Shown: positions 1-8,866 of the stretch, piece by piece
Layout: the number at the start of each line of letters is the position of its first letter
Numbering within the stretch: position 1 is the stretch's first letter
Source of the DNA: Nocardia speluncae NBRC 108251
GTDB taxonomy: Bacteria > Actinomycetota > Actinomycetes > Mycobacteriales > Mycobacteriaceae
DNA: 64,000 nucleotides
Direction of reading: 5' to 3'
Assembly: GCF_001613245.1 (NCBI RefSeq)
Contig: NZ_BDBZ01000035.1
Coordinates: 124,001 to 188,000 of the forward strand
Made by a program: the position numbers and the translations under genes
The notes under the pieces: generated by a model
The model's input: only the letters and a program-made list of their open reading frames with translations
Databases searched by the model: none
Told to the model about the DNA's origin: nothing

Positions 1-761
1 CGCCGGTCGCGCTCGAAGCACTGCGGCGCAGCGAAGTACGCGAGGTCGTGGTGCTCGGCCGGCGTGGTCCGGCCGAATCGGCCTTCACCGTCCCGGAGTT
101 CGTCGGGTTGCTGGGTTGCGATGTGGATATCGCGATCGACGGTGACCTGCCGCCACTCACCGGCGACCTGCCGTATCAGGTGGAACAGAAGCTGAAACTG
201 CTGCACCAGGTGGCCGATCGGCCGTTCGGGCAGCGGCGCCGGATCGTCTTCCGCTACCAGAGCGCGCCGAGCCGGATCCTCGGGCCCGACGCGGTCACCG
301 GTATCGAAGTGGACCGGACCGAGCTGGTTCCCGGCGACGACGGCAGTGCCCGCGCGGTCGTCACGGGCGATATCGATCTCTTGGAGGCCGGGCTGGTGCT
401 CACCTCGGTCGGCTACCGAGGAGTTCCCACACCCGGTCTGCCGTTCGACGAACAACGCGCGATCATCCCCAATCGGGCCGGCCGGGTGCTGACGGGTCCG
501 GAAGGCGATGTATATCCGGGCGCGTATGTGACCGGCTGGATCAAGCGTGGTCCCACCGGGTTCATCGGTACCAACAAATCCTGCGCCCAGGAAACCGTGC
601 AACAGCTTGCCGACGATTTCAACACCGGCCGGCTGGCCGGGCCCGCAGGTAGCGCGGAGGCTTTCGACCGGCTGTTGCGGCAGCGCCGGCCGCAGGTCCG
701 GGCCGCGGGCGCGGTGGCCCGCTCGGCCGCGCCGGTACGCCGCTTGTTCGCTCGCACCTGA
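1..761 (+). CDS. FprA-type ferredoxin/adrenodoxin-like NADP+ reductase, C-terminal part (5' cut by window edge)
   Basis: The open frame runs in from the left edge (first whole codon at base 3) and ends at TGA 759-761, so about 252 residues are visible and the N-terminal FAD-binding part is missing. The stretch EVVVLGRRGPAESAFT looks like the NADPH-binding segment of the adrenodoxin reductase/FprA family, and the later GWIKRGPTGFIGTNKS is the conserved FAD-contacting C-terminal motif of that family. Family members pass electrons from NADPH to ferredoxins, often for P450s. A hairpin terminator follows at 778-808, so this is the end of its transcription unit. I am confident of the family but not of the partner ferredoxin. 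Confidence 0.85.
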   Translation, partial: PVALEALRRSEVREVVVLGRRGPAESAFTVPEFVGLLGCDVDIAIDGDLPPLTGDLPYQVEQKLKLLHQVADRPFGQRRRIVFRYQSAPSRILGPDAVTGIEVDRTELVPGDDGSARAVVTGDIDLLEAGLVLTSVGYRGVPTPGLPFDEQRAIIPNRAGRVLTGPEGDVYPGAYVTGWIKRGPTGFIGTNKSCAQETVQQLADDFNTGRLAGPAGSAEAFDRLLRQRRPQVRAAGAVARSAAPVRRLFART

Positions 762-777
762 AGCGATCCTCCAGGTT

Positions 778-808
778 CCGCCCGTCCGGTATCGCACCGG
801 GCGGGCGG
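778..808 (+). terminator. Intrinsic-type terminator after the FprA-like gene
   Basis: A long hairpin begins 16 bases after the stop. CCGCCCG pairs with CGGGCGG and CCGGT with ACCGG, with one T.G pair between the two blocks and the loop ATCGC. A short T-rich stretch (TCTTCGTTTG) follows. Confidence 0.7.
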
Positions 809-1175
809 TCTTCGTTTGCGCGAGGCGAATTCCGCGCGAGTAGCTATTGATCGGTTACCGGTGGGCGGTCGTGCCCGGATGAACGTCCGGGTGTCAGTGG
901 GGGTTACCTGCGGACGCGTCGACAGGTAGTGGTGTGCGCCTAGGTGTTTCTGTTGAATCCCCAGTTCAAAGCCCATTTCATTCGGAATGGATAATTGGGC
1001 TATCGGTTTGTTTTCCGGCCGATATTCGGGGAGTTGTTCCGTAACTGCCACTTTCATCGCCGATTATTCGATTTATTCGAGCCATTGCAGCTAACCTGTG
1101 GTCGCTGTTTGGAAAACGACCGCGCCCATGGCTTTTTCGCAGGACGTGGTCTCGGTGCGTTTGACGGGATGGCAA
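809..1175. other. Intergenic region, no gene seen
   Basis: No convincing coding frame here. Bases about 940-1090 are clearly more A/T-rich than the surroundings and probably hold the promoter of the Hsp70-like gene. GGAA at 984-987 and GTT at 1006-1008 are separated by 18 bases, which resembles the SigH/SigE-type stress promoter pattern, but this is weak evidence alone. Confidence 0.35.
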
Positions 1176-3359
1176 ATGACTTCTGGCCTGGGTATCAGTA
1201 TCGGCACGGTGAACGTTGTCTCGGCGCGGGTCGCCGAACACGGCGCCCGGCCGATCGTGCGGACACGGCGGACGGCTGTCGGATTCGACAACCGCGGAAC
1301 CGCGCGGCTCGGGGGAATCACCCGATTCTCCACGGCGGTAAGCGAATTCGCCGACCTGGGCCGCGACCCCGAATCGGTCTATGTCGACGGCCGGATCTGG
1401 GCGCCGGCCACCATCTTCGCCTCGGTGGTGCAGGGACTGGTCACCGCCGAACCCGCGGCCGGAGTGGTCGCCACCCATCCGGCCGGATACAGCGCCAAAC
1501 AACTCGACCTGCTCCGGCAGAGTCTCGACCTCGCGGGTGTGGGGCATGTCCAACTGGTTCCGGAGCCGGTAGCCGCCGCGCACTGGCTCGATGCCGAACA
1601 CGGCCCGCTGGATACCGGATTCGCCCTGGTCTACGACTTGGGCGGGAACAGTCTCGATGTCGCGGTGGTACGGACCGGGATGGACTGGCCGGATCACCCC
1701 GTCGTCGGAAAGCCGGTGCGTTCCTACGATTTCGGTGGCCGCCCGCTCGGCGCGATGATCGCTCGTTGCGCGGGTGACCGGGCGATCGGCCCGGCCGAAC
1801 CCGGTACCGGGACAGTGTCGCTGATGTCCTTCGTCGACCCCGAAGGGCTGCGCCGCGAACATATCCGGGATTCGCTCGAAGTAGTGCGCGGCGCGGTGCG
1901 CTCGGCCGGTGTCGCACTGTCCGATATCGGCCGCATCCTGGTGGTCGGCGGTGCGGCGCGGCCACCGCAGGTCGCCGAAACCCTCGCCGAACTGGGGGTG
2001 CCGGTGATGATCGCCGCCGATTCCGCGCAATGCGTGGCGCTCGGTGCCGCAGCGATGGCCGCGGAGAGCGTTCCGCTGGCTGCCTCGTCCCACGCCAGGC
2101 ACGCCCCGATCTTCTCGGGTGCCGCAGTGTTTTCCGCGGTCGCCATGTCCGCGGCCACCATCCTGGGCAACGGTGCCGCCGACACCGTGGTACCGGATCC
2201 GGACCGGATGCCGCTACAGACCCCGGGCGCGGTGCTGTACGAAATTCACGGTGAAGCGCAGGTGGAACGCTCCGGCGCCGGATGGAGCGTGTCCTACGCG
2301 CCACTGAGCGCCGGGCCGCATATCACTCCCGCGGGGGTGTCGCGACCGTACGGGCCCCCCATGCCCGGGACCGCGGCGGCGCCCGCGGACTCGGCGCCGG
2401 ATCGTGATGGCGACCGTAACGACTCGCACACCTCACCCCGCGACCGGCACGCCGACAACGAATCCCGCTACAGCGATCCGGCGCAGTTCCAGAATCCGAT
2501 CCCCTTCGAACCCCCCGGCTTCCCGGTACGGCCCGGTCCGGGCCCCGCGGAGCCGGAGATTCCCGGAATCGAACTCCCCGGCGGCACCGATCCGGGCGAA
2601 CCGCCCGTCGTCGATCCACCCGGCGCACCGCCCGGTGGGGAAACCGATGGGCCGGAGCACGGTTCGGACAACGGCACCGGCGGACTGCCGGGACTCCCCG
2701 ATACCGGTTACCCGGGAGTGCCGGACATACCGGGTGGGAACTGGTCCGGTGGCGAGGAATCACCGGGAGGCAACTGGTCGGCACCGGGTAGTGACTGGTC
2801 GGCACCGGGCGGCGGATGGACGGCGCCGGGCGGTTCGGGCGATACCCCGGCGCCGGAGTCCGGGGACGACGGATCGGGCGCCGGCAACTCGGACGGTTAC
2901 GGTGCGGGCGACCCTGGCGGCTTCGGTGCGGGCGATCCCGGCGGTTACGGCATGGGTGATTCGGGCGGTTACGGCATGGGTGATTCGGGCGGTTACGGCA
3001 TGGGTGATTCGGGCGGTTACGGTGCGGGCGACCCTGGCGGTTACGGTTCGGGCGGTTTCGGCGCGGGTGATTCGGGTGGCTTCGGCGGGAACGGTTTCGG
3101 TGGCTCGGACAGCGGCCTGGGCGGGCCCTCCTTCGGCGGATCCGATTCATCCGGCGGTTCGAACAGCAATTCCGGCGGTTTCGGCGGCGGTTATTCGAGC
3201 AGTAACGGCGGTTCGGATTCCGGCGGCTCCGATTCGTCGAAGGGATCGAAATCCCGGGGCTCCGATTCCGGCGGCGCCAGTTCCTCCGGCCACGCCGGCG
3301 GGTCCTCCCGGAGCAACGGCTCAGGCGGGAAGTCCTCGGGCGGTGGCTCCGATAACTGA
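1176..3359 (+). CDS. Hsp70-like ATPase-domain protein with membrane segment and Gly/Ser-rich repeat tail
   Basis: 727 residues from ATG 1176; upstream in-frame starts (GTG 1098, ATG 1128) are possible, but the actin-like fold begins right after 1176 with GLGISIGTVNVVSA. A second phosphate motif (VYDLGGNSLDVAVV) and an adenosine-site motif (ILVVGGAARPP) follow, so the first 300 or so residues are an Hsp70/DnaK-type nucleotide-binding domain. There is no recognisable substrate-binding domain. Instead a hydrophobic segment (about residues 308-330, SGAAVFSAVAMSAATILG) is followed by a long Pro-rich then Gly/Ser/Asp-rich tail that contains six 8-residue repeats. The likely arrangement is a cytoplasmic ATPase with an extracellular disordered tail. 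Similar Hsp70-like membrane proteins occur in Nocardiaceae; their function is unknown to me. Confidence 0.75.
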   Translation: MTSGLGISIGTVNVVSARVAEHGARPIVRTRRTAVGFDNRGTARLGGITRFSTAVSEFADLGRDPESVYVDGRIWAPATIFASVVQGLVTAEPAAGVVATHPAGYSAKQLDLLRQSLDLAGVGHVQLVPEPVAAAHWLDAEHGPLDTGFALVYDLGGNSLDVAVVRTGMDWPDHPVVGKPVRSYDFGGRPLGAMIARCAGDRAIGPAEPGTGTVSLMSFVDPEGLRREHIRDSLEVVRGAVRSAGVALSDIGRILVVGGAARPPQVAETLAELGVPVMIAADSAQCVALGAAAMAAESVPLAASSHARHAPIFSGAAVFSAVAMSAATILGNGAADTVVPDPDRMPLQTPGAVLYEIHGEAQVERSGAGWSVSYAPLSAGPHITPAGVSRPYGPPMPGTAAAPADSAPDRDGDRNDSHTSPRDRHADNESRYSDPAQFQNPIPFEPPGFPVRPGPGPAEPEIPGIELPGGTDPGEPPVVDPPGAPPGGETDGPEHGSDNGTGGLPGLPDTGYPGVPDIPGGNWSGGEESPGGNWSAPGSDWSAPGGGWTAPGGSGDTPAPESGDDGSGAGNSDGYGAGDPGGFGAGDPGGYGMGDSGGYGMGDSGGYGMGDSGGYGAGDPGGYGSGGFGAGDSGGFGGNGFGGSDSGLGGPSFGGSDSSGGSNSNSGGFGGGYSSSNGGSDSGGSDSSKGSKSRGSDSGGASSSGHAGGSSRSNGSGGKSSGGGSDN
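2901..3044 (+). repeat. Six tandem 24-bp in-frame repeats in the Hsp70-like gene
   Basis: Six consecutive 24-base units encode G-[AM]-G-D-[PS]-G-G-[YF]. Units 3-5 (2949-3020) are identical in DNA, which indicates recent unit duplication or slippage. Looser Gly-rich repeats continue to about 3110. Confidence 0.9.
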
Positions 3360-3569
3360 CGTCCGGCTCGGGAACCACAGGTGAGCGGGCCACGACCCAT
3401 GCAACGACCGACCGGACGCCCGACACCGGCGCTCATCGTGAGTTACCCGGACGACAGCTGGACGGCGCGAACAGTATTCGAGCAGGAAACGGCGGGTGCG
3501 GGCGCGGCGGCCCGGCGCGAATCCGAAAAATCCAGTGCCGGGGAACCCGGTCCGCGGGAGAATCGACAG

Positions 3570-4366
3570 GTGGATGTAGACGGGGGCCCGCCGCGGCTGA
3601 TCGCATTGGATGTAGACGGCACACTGCTGAAAACCGGTGCGCCGGTGACCGATCGGGTGGCGGCAACGGTTCGTGCGGCAGTGGCGGCCGGAGCGCATGT
3701 CGTGGTGAGTACCGGGCGGACCGTGCTGAGCACCCGGCCGGTGCTCGCCGAACTGGGACTTGTACGGGGGCACGCCATCTGCTCGAACGGGGCGGTGCAT
3801 ATCGATATCGAAGCCGCCGAGCCGACCGCGGTACACACCTTCGATCCGCGGCCGACGGTGACGGCGCTGCGGGAACTGTTCCCCGAGATGATCTTCACCG
3901 CGGAGCAGGTGGGCTCGGGTTTCTGGGCGACAGGAATGAGTCCGGGGGAATACTACGCCGGCGGAGAATACATGGTGGTCGACCACCACACACTGTGCAG
4001 TGTGCCCACACCCCGGCTGAACTGCTGGTGGCCCGAGGGATCGGTCACCGAGATGCGCAGTCTGCTGGAGACCCTGGCCGTTCCGGATATCAGCTGGGTC
4101 TACGGTGAGTTCGGCCCGTGGCTCACGGTCTCCCGCCAGGGCGTGTCCAAAGGCTGGGCGCTGGAGCAGGTGCGCCGGGCACTGAACATTCCGCGGGAAG
4201 CCACCCTGGGATCGGCGACGGGTTCAACGACCGCGAGATGTTCGCCTGGGCCGGGCATTCCGTCGCCATGGCGAACGCGCCCGTCGAACTGCACGAGGTC
4301 GTCGACGAGGTGACCGCCGACGTGAGTGCCGATGGCGTGGCCGCGGTTCTGGAGCGCTGGTTCTGA
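3570..4366 (+). pseudogene. HAD-superfamily (Cof-type) hydrolase with a one-base frameshift
   Basis: The chosen start is GTG 3570, which has GGGAG at 3556-3560; an earlier frame start (GTG 3381) would add a low-complexity N-terminus. Motif I is present (LIALDVDGTLL), followed by a cap domain typical of Cof/HAD-IIB sugar-phosphate phosphatases. The frame breaks at the G run 4208-4210. The motif IV region GIGDGFNDREMFAWAG is encoded in the +2-shifted frame and runs to TGA 4364-4366, whereas the original frame runs on to 4313 with nonsense. Adding one G to the run restores one continuous protein of about 265 residues. It is either a genuine recent frameshift or a base-calling error; codon use on both sides looks normal. 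Confidence 0.75.
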
Positions 4367-4402
4367 ACAGTATCGCCGGCCGCGGGTGCGGCTGTGGGAT
4401 CA

Positions 4403-4421
4403 CTGCTCGGGATGCGAGCAG
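4403..4421. terminator. Hairpin between convergent HAD and acyl-CoA synthetase genes
   Basis: Perfect 7-bp stem CTGCTCG/CGAGCAG with loop GGATG, followed on the plus side by ATTTCTC. It sits between two converging genes and could serve either direction. Confidence 0.45.
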
Positions 4422-4510
4422 GATTTCTCGAATGGCTCCGTGCGGCAGGGGTTCCCGCGAAGTGGACTGGGGTCCCGAGACACCCTGTGGCCTGGGATTT
4501 CCTCGGTAAA

Positions 4511-6079
4511 TCAGTACCGCATCCGCGTCTCGGAGGCCGGTTCCGCCGCATGATCACGGAGGTGCCGCTTGTAGACCTTGCCGGAGTCGTCGCGGGGGAG
4601 CTCGTCGACGAGATGGACCGCGGTGGGCACCTTGTAGTCGGCGATCCGGTCACGGAGTGCTGCGCGTATCCCGTGGGGATCGAGTGCGGCGCCGGGACGG
4701 GCAAGAATGTACGCGGTGACTGCTTCGCCGAGATCACCGCTATCGGGCAGGCCGAGGACCGCGACGTCTTCCACGCCGTCCAGCGCCATGATCGCGTTCT
4801 CGATCTCGGCGGGGTAGACGTTCACACCACCGCGGATGATGATCTCGCTGGAGCGGCCCGCCAGATGCAACCAGCCGTCCTCGTCGACGTGGCCGAGATC
4901 GCCCACCCAGATCAGGTCCTCGACCGGGCTTTCGGGAGCGCCCCTGTTGAGATAGGTGAACCGCGGCCAGTAGTCGGCGCCGCGCACGTAGACGCGACCG
5001 GTCACACCGGAAGGTAGTGGGTTGCCGTGCTCGTCGGCGATCAGCACGGCCGAACCGTCTACGGGCCGGCCGACCGATCCCGGGTGCTCCAGCCACTCCG
5101 AGGCCGAGATCCAGGTGACTGTCCCCGTCTCGGTATTGCCGTAGAACTCCCACAGGGCTTCACCGAACCAGTCGATCGCGGCCCGCTTCACCGCCGGTGG
5201 GCACGGGGCGGCGGAATGGATGAGATGGGTCAGGCTCGACACGTCATAGCGTGCCCGGACGTCCGCCGGCAGCGACAGCAGCCGCGACAGCATGGTGGGC
5301 ACCACCTTGGCCTGCTGGATCCGCTTGCGGTCGATGTGCTGAAGAAACTTCTCGGAGTTCCAGCGGGGCATGATCGTGATATCCGTGCCCATCCGCAGCG
5401 CCAGCACGGCGACGGCGTTCGGGCTGGTGTGATACAGCGGCCCCGCCACGAGCATCTGCCCGCCCGGCGCCAGGCCCATCCGCTGCGCGGTGCCCCCGGC
5501 GATGGACAGCAGCTGGTGCGGTGTCATCCGCTCCCGGAACACGCCTTTGGGGGCGCCGGTGGTGCCCGAGGTGTAGATGAGGCCCATGGAGTCGGCGATC
5601 GCGCCCTCGATGTATCCGAGTGCCTCGGGCTGTGCCTCGACCCACTGCTCGAGCAATGGGTGGCGCCCGGTCGGCTGGACCAGCGCCCGGTCCAGTTCCG
5701 CCTCCGCTACCAGCTCTTCGGGCATCGCCACCTCGAGCAGCTGTATATCGACCCCGATCTGCTCGCGGGCAGCTTCGAGGATGGGCACGAACTCGGTGTG
5801 CGCGATAGCCAGGCGAGCACCGCTGTCGCCGAGCACATGTGCGACCTCCGCTGCCAGCCAGCGGGTGTTGATCGGAACCGGATTACCGCCGCACCCGGCG
5901 ATCGCGAGTGAGATCTCCAGGAACTCGATGTCGTTACGCGCCATGATCGCGACCCGGTCACCGCGCTCGACACCGGAGTCGGCGAGCGCGGCAGCGAGGC
6001 GACCGGCTCGGCCGTGCGCGTCGGGTTGTGCGCGGATGCGTCCGCCGCAGGTGATTGTGGGAGACGGGGCATCGTTCAC
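4511..6079 (-). CDS. AMP-binding acyl-CoA synthetase (FadD family)
   Basis: 522 residues from GTG 6079. It activates a carboxylic acid through an acyl-adenylate and transfers it to CoA. Seen in order are the P-loop-like YTSGTTGAPKGV, the acyl-site region ending in EFYGNTETG, the hinge/ATP region GDLGHVDEDGWLHLAGRSSE with IIIRGGVNVYPAEIENAI, and the C-terminal catalytic Lys region DDSGKVYKRHL. The N-terminus is slightly short compared with most FadD proteins (normally 530-560). The start is supported by a -10-like CAGACT exactly 7 bases upstream, typical of a leaderless transcript. The substrate cannot be told from sequence. Confidence 0.9.
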   Translation of the reverse strand: MNDAPSPTITCGGRIRAQPDAHGRAGRLAAALADSGVERGDRVAIMARNDIEFLEISLAIAGCGGNPVPINTRWLAAEVAHVLGDSGARLAIAHTEFVPILEAAREQIGVDIQLLEVAMPEELVAEAELDRALVQPTGRHPLLEQWVEAQPEALGYIEGAIADSMGLIYTSGTTGAPKGVFRERMTPHQLLSIAGGTAQRMGLAPGGQMLVAGPLYHTSPNAVAVLALRMGTDITIMPRWNSEKFLQHIDRKRIQQAKVVPTMLSRLLSLPADVRARYDVSSLTHLIHSAAPCPPAVKRAAIDWFGEALWEFYGNTETGTVTWISASEWLEHPGSVGRPVDGSAVLIADEHGNPLPSGVTGRVYVRGADYWPRFTYLNRGAPESPVEDLIWVGDLGHVDEDGWLHLAGRSSEIIIRGGVNVYPAEIENAIMALDGVEDVAVLGLPDSGDLGEAVTAYILARPGAALDPHGIRAALRDRIADYKVPTAVHLVDELPRDDSGKVYKRHLRDHAAEPASETRMRY

Positions 6080-6086
6080 ATACCGA

Positions 6087-6092
6087 AGTCTG
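6087..6092 (-). promoter_or_regulatory. -10 hexamer of leaderless promoter, acyl-CoA synthetase
   Basis: CAGACT read on the minus strand, 7 bases (TCGGTAT) before the GTG start. The spacing places transcription start at the start codon. Confidence 0.5.
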
Positions 6093-6193
6093 CCACCAAG
6101 ATTCCCCCGTACTGCTGCGTTTCGTGAGTCATGGCATCACCGGTCCTTCCGGCCGCCCTGCTGACGACATAGTCGTCGCCGAACGCGGTCCGC

Positions 6194-6553
6194 TCACCTA
6201 TCCGGCGGTCCGGGTGCTGAGGGGAAGGCGGAAAGCCCCGGCGATGTGAACCCGGCACGAGTGGGACTGAACCGATGAACCCGGCCATCGGCCGCGATGA
6301 CCTCCGCAAGTGCAATGACAGGCCGCCAATGCCGATCGTTCACAACCATTGTGGTCAGATGCGGAACCACCAATACCTCGGCGTTGTGCTCGATAATGTG
6401 TTGTGTGGCGATCATGGCGGCGAGTTTCGGTGATTCGGTGTCGGTGAATACCGAATAGACGACCTCGAGCGCGTACCGAGTTGCCAGGCCCTGGATTTCG
6501 CGGCTTGCGGTGTCGGGTCGGCACAACACGACGGCGCGCCGCAGTGCCGTCAT
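6194..6553 (-). CDS. Small protein with faint resolvase-N-terminal-like pattern
   Basis: 119 residues from ATG 6553, whose start overlaps the stop of the upstream gene (TAATG), so the two are translationally coupled. The body (RRAVVLCRPDTASREIQ, then a hydrophobic strand EVLVVPHLTTMVV, then a helix before ADGRVH) has the alternating strand/helix layout of a serine-recombinase catalytic domain. A nucleophilic Ser and the Arg cluster are not convincingly placed, and no DNA-binding domain follows. The last 25 residues are Pro/Ser-rich. The family is not identified. Divergence from the XRE regulator at 7148 suggests it may be regulated by that protein. Confidence 0.6.
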   Translation of the reverse strand: MTALRRAVVLCRPDTASREIQGLATRYALEVVYSVFTDTESPKLAAMIATQHIIEHNAEVLVVPHLTTMVVNDRHWRPVIALAEVIAADGRVHRFSPTRAGFTSPGLSAFPSAPGPPDR

Positions 6554-6813
6554 TAGCGTGCCTGCTGCGTGTAGCGGACAGCCAGGTCGTAGCGTGGGCA
6601 GCGGTGACCGGTATGCACACCCATCACCTGATGTGCGTGCGCGTACCCATGTATCGGCTCTGGCGACCTGCACCCTGCAGGGTGGTCGAGTGCTCGGAGG
6701 CCGGCAGCAATTCGCTCCATCAGTCCACGGTTGCGGTTGTGCCAGATCTGGAGCGTGGTAGCCATGGCCTGGTTCTTCGATACTCGAGTAGGCAGCGGGG
6801 GCGTCTCTGTCAT
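6553..6813 (-). CDS. Hypothetical protein, first gene of a coupled pair
   Basis: 86 residues from ATG 6813, with stop TAA overlapping the next start by one base. Rich in His and Arg (HGYAHAHQVMGVHTGH) with no membrane segment or signal peptide; the C-terminus is YDLAVRYTQQAR. I do not recognise a domain. The clean overlap with the 119-residue gene and the divergent arrangement with an XRE regulator argue that it is real rather than a chance frame. Confidence 0.5.
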   Translation of the reverse strand: MTETPPLPTRVSKNQAMATTLQIWHNRNRGLMERIAAGLRALDHPAGCRSPEPIHGYAHAHQVMGVHTGHRCPRYDLAVRYTQQAR

Positions 6814-7147
6814 CGGAGATCTCTCGTGTGGTGGACGTCGTGGTCGTGGTCAAACCCCCGCATCGGGCCCGAGAGTTCCCGGTGCAGCCCCGTTCCAGGG
6901 CTGGTTGGCTTCCCTGAGGGCGGAGGGCTCGGCACCCGCATTCAGGGCGTATCGAAGTCCGCCATGTTGCGGACGGCAGCACCAATAGCGAACCCTCGAT
7001 ACTCAACGGGGGATGTGACTAGTGGTGTCTCAACACATTCCGAGTGCACTGCGCCGGATGGCCGATTCCAACCATTCCGCAGCCGGCTTCATCGAAGTGC
7101 GAAAGATTTTCGTACTCTTGGCACTGAGGGTGGGGTCTACTGAAACG
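6814..7147. other. Divergent intergenic region between small gene pair and XRE regulator
   Basis: 334 bases with no credible gene. It must contain both the minus-strand promoter for the small gene pair and the plus-strand promoter for the regulator. A purine-rich GAGGGTGGGG (7126-7135) lies 12 bases before GTG 7148 and may be its ribosome binding site. Confidence 0.4.
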
Positions 7148-8359
7148 GTGACGAGGATGACCGATTACGCGGTAGCTACGCGAGTAGCCCAGGCACGGAA
7201 ACTGGCTGGGCTGACCCAACGGCAGTTGGCTGCCCGCGCCAACGTCTCGATCGGTTTGGTGCGCGCGGTGGAGCAGAGACGCGCCCCCGCCACGCAGGCG
7301 TTCATCGGAGCCGTAGCGAAAACACTTCGGGTCAGCGTGCCCGATATCACCGGGCAGCCATTCGCGCCCGCACCAGGCCAGGACACTGAAGTGCACGCCG
7401 CTGTCGCAGGTCTGCGGACCGAACTGGCGGCCTACGATCTCGACAACGCTGCTGTGGCCCAGACACGCCCATTGCCGCAACTCACGGCAGCGGTCCACCG
7501 TATCTGCACATACCGCCGCAACGCCTCATTCCATCGCATGAGCGAGGAATTGCTGCCACTGCTGGGTGAGGTACGCGCCGCCGTTCACCGCAGTACCGGT
7601 CATGATCGTGACCAGGCGCTGGTGATGTTGTGCGAGTTGTACTACTCATCGCACAGTCTCGCGCACAAACTCGGCTACGCCGACCTTGCCGGGACGGCAG
7701 TGGATCGGTTGGCCTGGGCGGCTACGAAATCTGGGCATCCCCTATGGACCGCGACCGCCCAGTTCCAGCGCGCCGCCATGCTCACTTCCGGCGGGGACTG
7801 GGCAGCTGCGGCGAGCTTCTTGGAGCGATGTCGATCGAATATGGAACCACGACTGGCCGCGGGGCAGCGGAACGATTTGATCGCCTGGGGTGGGCTGCAT
7901 CTTCAGTCCGGGCTTGCGGCAGCACGTGGCGGGAATCGGGACACCGCGAACGCTCACCTTTCCGAAGCACGCGAAACAGCAGTTCGCCTTGGGGACGACC
8001 TGGATCCAGTGTTGTCGTTCGGCCCCACGAATGTCGGTATATGGTCGGTCGCGCTCTCCGTCGAAGCCATGGATGCGCCCGAAGCACTCGCCCGCGCAAA
8101 GACCCTCATCCTTCCGCCGGGCGCGCCGAAAGAGCGCATCGGACACCACCACATGGATGTGGCCCGCGCGTGGCTGTTGTACGGAGATCGGGTACGGGCA
8201 CTGTCGGCTTTGCAGGATGCAAGGCTGGTCGCGCCGGCGCAAACCCGCTACAACCCTATGGTGCACGAGACGGTTCGGGCACTGGCACGTGCGGAGGCTC
8301 GCAAGGTGGACACGTTGACCGGGTTCGCTGTGTGGTGCGGGATCACCGACCGCTTGTGA
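7148..8359 (+). CDS. XRE-family helix-turn-helix regulator with long alpha-helical C-terminus
   Basis: 403 residues from GTG 7148; ATG 7157 is an equally possible start, and the open frame itself continues upstream to 7022. Residues about 8-60 form an XRE/Cro-type HTH (ARKLAGLTQRQLAARANVS, then VRAVEQRRAPAT). The remaining 330 residues are Ala- and Leu-rich helices with TPR-like spacing, the architecture of the Streptomyces/Nocardia regulators that sense small molecules or peptides through a helical C-terminal domain. It diverges from the coupled pair at 6194-6813, which is its most likely target. The ligand is unknown. Confidence 0.75.
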   Translation: MTRMTDYAVATRVAQARKLAGLTQRQLAARANVSIGLVRAVEQRRAPATQAFIGAVAKTLRVSVPDITGQPFAPAPGQDTEVHAAVAGLRTELAAYDLDNAAVAQTRPLPQLTAAVHRICTYRRNASFHRMSEELLPLLGEVRAAVHRSTGHDRDQALVMLCELYYSSHSLAHKLGYADLAGTAVDRLAWAATKSGHPLWTATAQFQRAAMLTSGGDWAAAASFLERCRSNMEPRLAAGQRNDLIAWGGLHLQSGLAAARGGNRDTANAHLSEARETAVRLGDDLDPVLSFGPTNVGIWSVALSVEAMDAPEALARAKTLILPPGAPKERIGHHHMDVARAWLLYGDRVRALSALQDARLVAPAQTRYNPMVHETVRALARAEARKVDTLTGFAVWCGITDRL

Positions 8360-8360
8360 T

Positions 8361-8669
8361 TCAGCCGGGCAGCCCCTTCGTGGCCGTGGGGGTGAGGAAT
8401 TCGACTCGGAAGGATTCGACATACTCCGGTCGAGCGTCTAGGAAACGTCGTGTGTGCGGCTGCCGCTCGTGTTCGTCGAATGCTTCCCGGTCGCGATACA
8501 CCTCGTAGAAGATGCGCGACAGCGGCGCATCTGTCACGGTGTGGATTGCGTAGACCAGGGTGCCGGGTTCGTGTTCGGCGATACCTTCCCCTGTTTTCGC
8601 GACGAGTTGATCGAACGCTTCCGCGGCGGCGGTGTCTTTCAACTCGAATCTGACTACGAGAGCGAACAC
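8361..8669 (-). CDS. Putative quinol monooxygenase / antibiotic biosynthesis monooxygenase (ABM) fold protein
   Basis: 102 residues, a complete small ABM-domain protein: MFALVVRFELKDTAAAEAFDQL, then EPGTLVYAIHTV, then IFYEVYRDREAFDEHERQPHTRRF. This is the YgiN-like dimeric ferredoxin-like fold used in cofactor-free oxidation of quinols and polyketides. The gene converges on the XRE regulator and their stops lie one base apart. The actual substrate cannot be inferred. Confidence 0.85.
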   Translation of the reverse strand: MFALVVRFELKDTAAAEAFDQLVAKTGEGIAEHEPGTLVYAIHTVTDAPLSRIFYEVYRDREAFDEHERQPHTRRFLDARPEYVESFRVEFLTPTATKGLPG

Positions 8670-8866
8670 TTAGCCAGTCTGTCACACCTGCTGCCGAGGT
8701 GGCTGCTTGACCTGATCGTGCAGCAACCCCGACCCGCGACCACCCGCCGAGAGATACCCACATCCGTGCTCCATCGCGTACCCAGCTGATCAAGCCGCAT
8801 CGGTGAGCGGCACAAGGGTTGGTTCAGAGCCGCTTGCCTCTGCTGCCTGATGCCGCACGTGACTGA

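Noticed and set aside
2901..3044. Tandem repeats considered as CRISPR
   Set aside because: No spacers; repeats are contiguous, in frame and coding.
2323..3426. Long minus-strand open frame opposite the Hsp70-like gene
   Set aside because: Arg/Pro-rich shadow of the Gly/Ser repeat coding; no domain.
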